Positions 57,959 to 64,000 of a DNA stretch of 64,000 bases are shown here, one piece after another. This DNA is from Candidatus Eremiobacterota bacterium (GTDB taxonomy: Bacteria; Vulcanimicrobiota; CADAWZ01; Ess09-12), in NCBI GenBank assembly GCA_031082125.1, contig JAVHLM010000006.1, positions 188,026-252,025 on the forward strand, written 5' to 3'. The notes below the pieces were generated by a model. The model did not search any database. It saw only the letters and a list, made by a program, of their open reading frames with translations, and was not told where the DNA came from. The number at the start of each line of letters is the position of its first letter. Positions within the stretch are counted from its first letter, which is position 1. The position numbers were made by a program, and so were the translations under genes.

Positions 57959-59617
57959 TCACCTCTCTTTTTCAGCAAGCCACGTGCTCTTGAGGAGCTC
58001 CGCTACCTTGGTGGGCTTCTCCTTGGCAAGTTTCTCCAGCTGCTCCGTCGTGTTGATCTTGGTGTCGGGCGGGGCCGTCGAGCGTCCCACCTTGTCGCTT
58101 ATGAGATCGGAAATATCGCTGGCGGTGGCACCGGGGCCCGTGGCAAGGATAAGCTTGGACTTCTCCACCTGCACACTTCTCTGACGAAGCATATAGACAA
58201 GCACGGGGATAAGAAGGAGCACCATGAATCCGCCCGTGATATAGGGCAGATAAGCAGCGTTTACCGGGCTTGGCGCCTTGGATGCCGCAACGGGGCGGGC
58301 CATCATCTCCTGGCGGATGTCATCAAATATGGCATGGTTGAAAGGAAGGCTTGCCACCGTCACGGAGTCTCCGCGGGCATCGTCGATGCCGATGGCGTCC
58401 TTCACGACCTGCTGAATTTTTGCCACCTGCTCGGGCTTGAGGTTGTCAACCATCACGCTCGCCGTGATCCTCTCGACCCTTCCGGGAGGCGTGACGGTCC
58501 TCTTCTTCACCTGATCCGCCTTGTAGATGACGGTCTTGTCAACTTTCTTGTAATTGGCGCCGTCGCCGCCGCCTGTGGTGCCCTTGAAAGCCATCTGGGT
58601 GCCGCCGGTGGCCTTGTCACCAGGCGATGAAGTGAAGAGTTCGGTGTCAATCTTCTCCTTTTCCTTCACGACGCCCGAGGTGTTGCCGGGGCCGCCTACC
58701 TTGTAGGTCTCCGTCTCACTCGAGGAGAAGTCGAGGGTGGCGTTCACGACGACCTTTGCCTTGTTGGGGCCGAGGGTGTCATCAAGAAGGCCCTGGACCT
58801 TGCGCTGGAGCGTCTGCTCGAAGGCCACCTTCTTGTCCTGCTGCTGGGAGGTCATCACGGCGGGATCGGAGTCATTGCCGGCAATGGTGGGGTTCTCGTT
58901 CAGGATGAAGCCCTTGGTGTCAACGACCTTCACGTTCTTGGGATCAAGCCCCTCGACAGAGAAGGCCACGAGATGGACAATGCCCTTTATCTGGCTTGTG
59001 GTGAGCCGCGCGCCGGGCTGGAGCCTCACCATCACCGCGGCGGTGGTCTGCTTGTTCTCGTCGCCGAAGTAATCCTTGTTGGGCTTCACGATCTTGACAT
59101 ACGAATCGGCCACGCCCTCGATCTGGCGTATGGACTCGGTGAGATCGGCCTCAAGAGTCATCTGGCGGTCATACTCTTTGTCGGCAGCCGTTTTGGGTGT
59201 CATGCCTCCCTCTTCGGGTGTCTTGAGAGGGCGGAGCGGCAGGCCGTAGCTTGCAAGCTGCATCTTGGCCTTGTTCCTTATTCCGGGGGGGACGAGGATC
59301 TCGACGCCGCCCTCGGCAACGGAGTAATCTATTCCCATCTCGGTGAGCTTCATGGTAATCTGCTTCACGTCGGTGGGCGACAGCTTTGTCTCGTAAAGGG
59401 GCACGAAGGCCGAGGCCTTGCTGTACACCGAGAACGAGATAACACCCACCACGATCAGCACGATTGCCACAATGCCTATGATCTTCTGCTGCGGGGTAAG
59501 CTTGTTCAGGATATCCATCGCTTTTTGAAGAGGCGAGCCGCCGGGGCCTCCCGGGCGCGCGCCAGTGGGAAGGGGAGCGGAACCCGTCTTAAGCCCTGTC
59601 TGTATTCCCGTCGCCAT
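57959..59617 (-). CDS. fliF: Flagellar MS-ring protein FliF
   Basis: About 552 residues from ATG 59617 (GAGAGGTG six bases ahead). Two transmembrane helices (about 45-66 IIGIVAIVLIVVGVISFSVYS and about 475-495 ITGGFMVLLLIPVLVYML) flank the ring-building motif domains (VPLYETKLSPTDVKQITMKL, VEILVPPGIRNKAKMQLASYGLP, ARVRL-type VMVRLQPGARLTTSQIKGI). The C-terminal tail binds FliG. The N-terminus is Gly/Pro-rich and longer than most. Confidence 0.95.
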   Translation of the reverse strand: MATGIQTGLKTGSAPLPTGARPGGPGGSPLQKAMDILNKLTPQQKIIGIVAIVLIVVGVISFSVYSKASAFVPLYETKLSPTDVKQITMKLTEMGIDYSVAEGGVEILVPPGIRNKAKMQLASYGLPLRPLKTPEEGGMTPKTAADKEYDRQMTLEADLTESIRQIEGVADSYVKIVKPNKDYFGDENKQTTAAVMVRLQPGARLTTSQIKGIVHLVAFSVEGLDPKNVKVVDTKGFILNENPTIAGNDSDPAVMTSQQQDKKVAFEQTLQRKVQGLLDDTLGPNKAKVVVNATLDFSSSETETYKVGGPGNTSGVVKEKEKIDTELFTSSPGDKATGGTQMAFKGTTGGGDGANYKKVDKTVIYKADQVKKRTVTPPGRVERITASVMVDNLKPEQVAKIQQVVKDAIGIDDARGDSVTVASLPFNHAIFDDIRQEMMARPVAASKAPSPVNAAYLPYITGGFMVLLLIPVLVYMLRQRSVQVEKSKLILATGPGATASDISDLISDKVGRSTAPPDTKINTTEQLEKLAKEKPTKVAELLKSTWLAEKER

Positions 59618-59677
59618 ATGAAGCACCTCTCTTTCAGATATTCGCCTTTATCGGGCGGTCTGCTTTCCTGTTTCTCT

Positions 59678-60004
59678 TTACATCTGCATCTGGAACAAGG
59701 TCGTCGTTGCAGAAGAAAGCTTTGCCGCTATCTGTGTCGTAAGCTTGAGCATTATCTCGGCTTTCATGCCGGCCACTGACAGCTTGTGTATGCTTCCCAG
59801 GTCGCCGGTGGCCACCTTGTCGCCAAGGTCCTTGGCCTTATTGAGTGTCGCGTTTGCCGTATTCATGTAATTGGCGAAAAGGTTCTCGAACTTGGAGCCT
59901 TCCTCTTCCTTTGCGAAAAGTGATTTTCCGACCTGCATCCCCGTTGACATGGGAGACATGCTGGCGGTGTTTATGGGGGCTATTCCTTCAAAAGGAACGG
60001 ACAT
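59678..60004 (-). CDS. fliE: Flagellar hook-basal body protein FliE
   Basis: 108 residues with the FliE core: FENLFANYMNTANATLNKAKDLGDKVATGDLGSIHKLSVAGMKAEIMLKLTTQIAAKLSSATTTLFQMQM. It joins the MS-ring to the rod. It begins 29 bases after flgC and ends 60 bases before fliF. Confidence 0.92.
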   Translation of the reverse strand: MSVPFEGIAPINTASMSPMSTGMQVGKSLFAKEEEGSKFENLFANYMNTANATLNKAKDLGDKVATGDLGSIHKLSVAGMKAEIMLKLTTQIAAKLSSATTTLFQMQM

Positions 60005-60033
60005 CTCTCTCTCCTCCCTTCACGATAGAATGG

Positions 60034-60501
60034 TTATCCCTTACCCATCTGGAGTGCTTTCATCGCCATTGATTTTGCCGACTCTATGATGGTGGAGTTG
60101 GCCTCAAAGGCCCTCGTGGCCTTCATCATTTCCGTCATCTCCGTGATGATGTTGATATTGGGCATGGCTATGTAGCCTTTGTACTTCCCTTCCTTGATCG
60201 CGTCGGGATGGCTCGGGTCGTAGACGTACCTGAGGCCGTTCTCAGAGGCGTCCACCTGGAATCCTGCCACCTCGACACCGGAAGCCGGCGCGGTGGGCTC
60301 GTCATCGCCAAGGCCGCAGGGAAGAGTGAACTCGGGGGCATCCTTGGGCGTAATCACTGCCATCTTTCTCAGATAGGGAGTCCCGTCCTTGGTCTTGGTG
60401 GTGTTCACGTTCGCAATGTTGTCCGAGATGAGATCGAGCTTGAAGCGCTCTGCAGACATCCCGGTGGCGGCAACATCCATCGCCTTGAAAAGATTATCCA
60501 T
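60034..60501 (-). CDS. flgC: Flagellar rod protein FlgC
   Basis: 155 residues. N-terminal rod motif (LFKAMDVAATGMSAERFKLDLISDNIANVNTTKT) and C-terminal motif (YIAMPNINIITEMTEMMKATRAFEANSTIIESAKSMAMKAL) are both complete. Follows flgB by 25 bases. Confidence 0.95.
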   Translation of the reverse strand: MDNLFKAMDVAATGMSAERFKLDLISDNIANVNTTKTKDGTPYLRKMAVITPKDAPEFTLPCGLGDDEPTAPASGVEVAGFQVDASENGLRYVYDPSHPDAIKEGKYKGYIAMPNINIITEMTEMMKATRAFEANSTIIESAKSMAMKALQMGKG

Positions 60502-60526
60502 GGGGTCTTCCTCCTCTCCTTGTCAC

Positions 60527-60928
60527 TTAACGGCCGAAGTTCTCTATGATGTACTTGAAGCCGGAATACCTTCCTGAAGCCTGCGACGTGAGGGCTTCGA
60601 ATATCACGCCGTTCTTCGCGAGATCGACCATCTCCTGGTTGATGTCCACCGAGGAGCCGCTCTTCATCACTGCGGGCTGCACCTTACTCTCATCGGTGGG
60701 CATTCCCTTCACCCCCAGGTCGTCGTCGGAGAAGTCGCAGACCACCTGGAAGCCGTCCTTGTCTTCCTTGGCAGTCATACACTTCTTGAGCTCGTCCTCA
60801 AAGCAGACCTTTGAGGGAGCAAAGCCCGGGGTGTTGACGTTTGAAATGTTGTTCGCAATGACCTGCTGCCTCAAGGCGGCTACATCCATTGCTTTCTCAA
60901 AATGCGGGGTGATATTCAAAATATCCAT
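60527..60928 (-). CDS. flgB: Flagellar rod protein FlgB
   Basis: 133 residues. The N-terminal rod motif reads MDVAALRQQVIANNISNVNTPGFAPSKVCFEDEL; the C-terminus holds VDINQEMVDLAKNGVIFEALTSQASGRYSGFKYII. First gene of the flagellar operon, GGAGGG about nine bases ahead of the ATG. Its promoter region with tandem boxes (60961-61041) is shared with the divergent gene at 61305. Confidence 0.95.
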   Translation of the reverse strand: MDILNITPHFEKAMDVAALRQQVIANNISNVNTPGFAPSKVCFEDELKKCMTAKEDKDGFQVVCDFSDDDLGVKGMPTDESKVQPAVMKSGSSVDINQEMVDLAKNGVIFEALTSQASGRYSGFKYIIENFGR

Positions 60929-60960
60929 CTGTTTCTTACCCTCCCTATAAGAGAATATCC

Positions 60961-61041
60961 CTTATATGATAAGGATTTCCTGATTCAATCATACTTAACG
61001 GATATTACAGTTTTATTAGCAAAATGTTAACAATGTGTTAA
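60961..61041 (-). promoter_or_regulatory. flgB promoter region with four or five 11-bp-spaced boxes
   Basis: On the minus strand TTAACA (61036-61041), TTAACA (61025-61030), CTAATA (61014-61019) and GTAATA (61003-61008) are offset by exactly 11 bp. A -10 TATCAT (60966-60971) lies 31 bases further, the same distance as at the 43.5 kb site; a sigma70-like alternative is TTGAAT (60983-60988), 16 bases, TATAAG (60961-60966). Because GTTAAC is a palindrome the array also reads on the plus strand (TTACAG, TTAGCA, TTAACA, TTAACT) toward the gene at 61305. Confidence 0.65.
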
Positions 61042-61304
61042 CTTTTGATCCATTTCGATAATCTTTGTAACAAATTTTTCATATTTCACGGCATTTCCGG
61101 GCCTTGGCCCCTTTACTTTTCAAAATGACGTCGTGATATATTCCATAGAAGCCTGCGGGGCTTTCGCTGTGTTTGCCAGGGACTCCGGCACTCCGCGGCG
61201 ATCATGCCAAGCAGGTGAAGAGACAGCATGTCCAGAACTATTATACCCCATGGGTATGACCCGTTCAAGGACTGGGGAGGAAAAAGCCCAAGGAGGTCTC
61301 ATAA
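61042..61304. other. Intergenic region upstream of the divergent gene
   Basis: About 260 bp between the flgB box array and the gene at 61305. A plus-strand -10 candidate GATAAT lies at 61057-61062, 13 bases after the last plus-oriented box, and an inverted repeat TACCC-CAT-GGGTA lies near 61243-61255. No RNA gene or other ORF can be supported. Confidence 0.35.
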
Positions 61305-61751
61305 ATGGATCCCATTGATCCGGCCAGCCTGCAGGCCAAGCCCGGCGGAATGGCTCCTCTCACCGAAGAATTCTACCTCCAGCAGAAAAAGCAGCTCAAA
61401 CAGGCCAAGATGGAGACGACGGCGCCCATGGATGCCCACGACGTCTTCTCTCTGTCACCGGAAGCAGCGACACAGCTTCCCAAGGACAAGTTTGAGAGCT
61501 TCCTGGAAACGGCGAAAAACAACATCCTGAAAATGGATCCCAACTCCAAGAACTTTCTCCCCGACGCCACATCCCGGCTGGTGTCCTCAGCGCTCGAGCA
61601 GGAGTTCGGCGAGGGCATCATCCAGAACCCCGGCTACCCCCAGATGAAAGCGAAGCTCACCAAGCGCATCCTCAGCGATCCGAAGTACCGCGACATCATG
61701 GAAGAGTTCCTGACGCTTCTCAACCTTTCGGAGCAATCATCGAACAGGTAA
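61305..61751 (+). CDS. Protein of unknown function divergent from flgB
   Basis: A 148-residue, mainly helical protein with no signal peptide, not recognised. Residues about 15-40 are polar (TEEFYLQQKKQLKQAKME), then ATQLPKDKFESFLETAKNNILKMD and LVSSALEQEFGEGIIQNPGYPQMKAKLTKRILSDPKYRDIMEEFLTLLN. The GGAGG lies 8 bases ahead of the ATG. Its regulatory region is the flgB box array, so it may belong to the flagellar regulon. The 3' end overlaps the convergent M16 gene by 32 bases. Confidence 0.7.
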   Translation: MDPIDPASLQAKPGGMAPLTEEFYLQQKKQLKQAKMETTAPMDAHDVFSLSPEAATQLPKDKFESFLETAKNNILKMDPNSKNFLPDATSRLVSSALEQEFGEGIIQNPGYPQMKAKLTKRILSDPKYRDIMEEFLTLLNLSEQSSNR

Positions 61752-62979
61752 AGCGCTCCGTATCGAGGAACTTCTGCGCCACCTGCCTTATCTGCTCCCC
61801 TTTCACCCGCCTCACCCTCCGGGGATAGCGCTCCACAAAGTCATGGCCAAGGCCGGCAAGCTCGTAAAAAGCACGAAGCGATGCCTGGGAGGATTTTCTC
61901 TGCAGCGATATCTCATGGAGCCCTATCATGTAGTGCTTTACTCTCTCGACTTCCTCGGGAGAGGGCGCCTCCTCGGTGAGGGCCTTGAGCTCACGGAGAA
62001 GGCCTGCGAGAGCCCTGTCCTTCTTCTCAAGGCTGGTGAGCATGTAAGCCTTGAAGCATCCGAAGTGGCGTCGGGCCGTGTAGGTGCTGCTCACCAGGTA
62101 GGCAAGCCCCTCGATGTCCCTGAGGGTGATAAAGAGCCTGCTCCCCATGCCCGACAGCAGATAATCAAGGACCTTGAAGGGGAAATAGTCATGGGAGAGA
62201 AGGGACGGGGCGGGAAAGCCCAGGCAGAGGGCAACCTGCCTCTTGTCGCGCTCCTCGCTCACATGCTTCATCACGCGCTCAGGGGGCATGATCCGCGGCT
62301 TCTCAAGGGAGCCGTGGTAGGTTCTGAAGCCTTTGAAGGCGTCGGCAATCTTTTTTATGGCATCGCGGGTCTTCACGTCACCCACGAGGGTGAAGACCAT
62401 CCTGCCGGGCGCATAGAACCTGCGGTGCCATTGTACCACGTCCCTGCGGGTGATGTGCTTGATGGAGCCGGGCTTTCCTATGATATCAAAGCCATAGGGG
62501 CTGTTATCAAAAAGGCGCTCCTCGCAGAGGTCCATGCAGTGGCTCAGGATATCATCCTTTTTGTTTTCAATCTCCAGGATCAGGTTGATTTTTTCCTTTT
62601 CAAGCTCCTCCTCGGGAAACCGGGGGTCCATCAGGCACTCGGCAAAAAGCTCAAGGGCATGGGAAAAATGCCGGGAGACGGCCTGCATGGACGCGCCGAA
62701 AGCCTCCTTGCCCGTAAAGGGATGGAGGGTCGCCCCCAGGTACTCTATCTCGCCAGCGATCTCCTCGGCGGTACGTTTCCTGGTGCCTTTGATCAGAAGG
62801 CGCTGCATCAGGTAGGTAATCCCCTGGTTTGAAGGATCCTCGTAAATGACGCCCCCGGGGAAATATACGCAGAAGCTCACAATGGGTGTTGAGTGGTTCT
62901 CCTGCGTCACGACGGTGCTGCCCGAGGGGGTCATGATCTTCATTGAATCCGGAGTCGCCAATTGTATCTTTGCAGTCAT
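61720..62979 (-). CDS. M16 family peptidase-like protein without zinc motif
   Basis: 419 residues of the M16 (insulinase-like) fold. The place of the HxxEH zinc site reads GITYLMQRLLIKGTRKRTAEEI, so His, Glu and His are all lost. The rest follows the family (VQWHRRFYAPGRMVFTLVGDV; YLVSSTYTARRHFGCFKAYML). It is the likely non-catalytic partner of the M16 protein encoded directly upstream (ATGA overlap), as in bacterial two-subunit M16B pairs. The role is unknown. Confidence 0.88.
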   Translation of the reverse strand: MTAKIQLATPDSMKIMTPSGSTVVTQENHSTPIVSFCVYFPGGVIYEDPSNQGITYLMQRLLIKGTRKRTAEEIAGEIEYLGATLHPFTGKEAFGASMQAVSRHFSHALELFAECLMDPRFPEEELEKEKINLILEIENKKDDILSHCMDLCEERLFDNSPYGFDIIGKPGSIKHITRRDVVQWHRRFYAPGRMVFTLVGDVKTRDAIKKIADAFKGFRTYHGSLEKPRIMPPERVMKHVSEERDKRQVALCLGFPAPSLLSHDYFPFKVLDYLLSGMGSRLFITLRDIEGLAYLVSSTYTARRHFGCFKAYMLTSLEKKDRALAGLLRELKALTEEAPSPEEVERVKHYMIGLHEISLQRKSSQASLRAFYELAGLGHDFVERYPRRVRRVKGEQIRQVAQKFLDTERFTCSMIAPKG

Positions 62980-64000
62980 TGCAGAGCCCCTTTCACCTGG
63001 GGAGCATAGAGAACGCAGGAGCTGTTTTCCTTCACAAGGTAGCGCTCCGCCACTCTTTTTATGTCATCCCTCGAGACGGCATAGAGCTTCTGGACATAAC
63101 GGTCGGCAAGGGTGTAATCGCCGAGCATCTCATAATAGCCGAGTTTCTTGCAGAGGCCCTCGACGGTCTCCTGGGAGAAGACATAGGAGCTCTCCACCAT
63201 GTTCTTTGCCTTGGCAAGCTCATGGCCCGTGACACCTTCGCGGCACACCATGGCAATCTGCTTCCACAGCTCATCAATGGTGGCCTCTGTTTTCTTCTCC
63301 TCCATGGTCGCCTCCACGATAAAGAGGCCGAGATCCCTCTCTGCGAGGATGCTTGCCCCGATGGTATTCACAAGGGCGAGCTTCTCTCTGAGGCCCTGGT
63401 GAAGCCTCGAGCTCCTCCCTTCGCCCAGAATGCTTGCGAGAAGGTCAAGGGCATAGGTGTCCTCTTCAAAAATACCTCCCACATGAAACCCTATATTGAG
63501 ATGGGAGCTCCCGATATCGCCGCGGTAGTGCTCCTCTCTTGCCTCACACTGTGGAGGCTCGGGCGGTGAGGGGTTCTCAGGCACATTGAGGGGCGCCATG
63601 TCCTCAAAGGCGTCCTTTACGGCGTTGAAAGCCCTCTTCGTGTCGATATCACCTACGACCACGCATGCCATGTTATTGGGCACGTAGTGGCTCCGGTAAT
63701 AATTCACCAGGTCATCGCGGGAAAGCGATGCCACCGCTGATTCAAGCCCTGCAACGGGGCGACGGTAGCGATGCTCCTTGAAGGCAGCAGCCATGAGCTT
63801 TTCAAAACAGAACATCTCGGGCCGGTCCTCGTACATCCTGATCTCTTCGATGATGACCTGGCTCTCCTTGGCAATTTCGCCCTCGTCAAAAAGGGTGTGC
63901 TTCGAGGCATCGGCCTGGATCTCGAGGGCGGTCTTAAAATACCTGCTCGGGAGCACAATCCAGTAACAGGTGCACTCATAGGCGGTGAAGCCGTTGATGT
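62976..64000 (-). CDS. M16 family peptidase, N-terminus beyond the window
   Basis: The frame is open to the right edge, so the first part of the gene is missing. Visible: INGFTAYECTCYWIVLPSRYFKTALEIQAD (the strand following the zinc helix), ESQVIIEEIRMYEDRPE (third zinc ligand region), YYRSHYVPNNMACVVVGDI and RSSRLHQGLREKLALVNTIGAS. The HxxEH motif, if present, lies outside, so activity cannot be judged, but it is the expected catalytic half of the pair with 61720-62979. Confidence 0.88.
   Translation of the reverse strand, partial: INGFTAYECTCYWIVLPSRYFKTALEIQADASKHTLFDEGEIAKESQVIIEEIRMYEDRPEMFCFEKLMAAAFKEHRYRRPVAGLESAVASLSRDDLVNYYRSHYVPNNMACVVVGDIDTKRAFNAVKDAFEDMAPLNVPENPSPPEPPQCEAREEHYRGDIGSSHLNIGFHVGGIFEEDTYALDLLASILGEGRSSRLHQGLREKLALVNTIGASILAERDLGLFIVEATMEEKKTEATIDELWKQIAMVCREGVTGHELAKAKNMVESSYVFSQETVEGLCKKLGYYEMLGDYTLADRYVQKLYAVSRDDIKRVAERYLVKENSSCVLYAPQVKGALQ

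Noticed and set aside
57263-58630. Long plus-strand open frame of 455 codons opposite fliG and fliF
   Set aside because: It is an antisense shadow. The minus-strand frames encode unmistakable FliG and FliF, and the plus frame gives a His/Arg/Gly/Leu-rich sequence with no domain.
1-64000. Prophage, insertion sequence or CRISPR
   Set aside because: No transposase, integrase, capsid gene, cas gene or regularly spaced long repeat could be found on either strand.

Overview
The window is a gene-dense bacterial chromosome segment of roughly 60% GC. It carries about 60 protein genes, one tRNA gene, no rRNA, no insertion sequence and no CRISPR array. Nothing in it fixes the taxon. The mix of a Bat operon, a complete-looking flagellar export and basal-body gene set, tandem BMC vertex proteins, SpoIIM/RDD membrane proteins and a tubulin-like protein paired with a vWA protein suggests a large-genome bacterium from a poorly sampled deep phylum. 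That is inference from gene content only.

Left part (1-26 kb): the end of a Bat operon (batC remnant, batD, batE) meets a HAD phosphatase and a giant alpha-2-macroglobulin-like protein. Then come three small unknown genes (7.8-9.9 kb), two of which have recognisable promoters with repeats. Next is a four-gene minus-strand operon ending in pcm that includes a transporter-HEAT-cNMP fusion. It is followed by a methyltransferase, two degenerate PilZ-type proteins, a primase-helicase-like ATPase, a REC-GAF regulator, tRNA-Pro(CGG), ilvE, rubrerythrin, a DUF2723 membrane protein and a DnaB-like ATPase.

Middle part (26-44 kb): a compact minus-strand operon runs from a SpoIIM-domain protein through an Ig-like membrane protein, three EutN/CcmL-type microcompartment vertex proteins, a PP-loop ATPase, a YtxH-like protein, two beta-sandwich proteins and a secreted protein. 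Divergent from it is an RDD protein. Then follow a tubulin-like GTPase, a MIDAS-bearing vWA protein and a zinc-ribbon/beta-propeller protein, a PLP enzyme, a secreted protein, a WD40 protein next to a decayed kinase N-lobe, and two small orphan genes.

Right part (44-64 kb): a flagellar cluster, all on the minus strand, in the order flgB flgC fliE fliF fliG fliH fliI fliJ SLT fliK | flgE/G-like | fliM fliN fliO fliP fliQ fliR flhB flhA. It is followed upstream by a divergent unknown gene and a pair of M16 peptidases (one without the zinc motif, one cut by the window edge). fliG appears to start at an ATT codon.

The most interesting signal is regulatory. TTAACA-like hexamers repeated at an 11-bp period lie upstream of five transcription units: two flagellar operons (flgB and flgE/G-like) and three small genes of unknown function (7759-8112, 8318-9190, 43201-43455). 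In four of the five, the box-to--10 distance is 20 or 31 bp. This resembles binding sites of an OmpR/PhoB-type regulator and links the orphan proteins to the flagellar export system.
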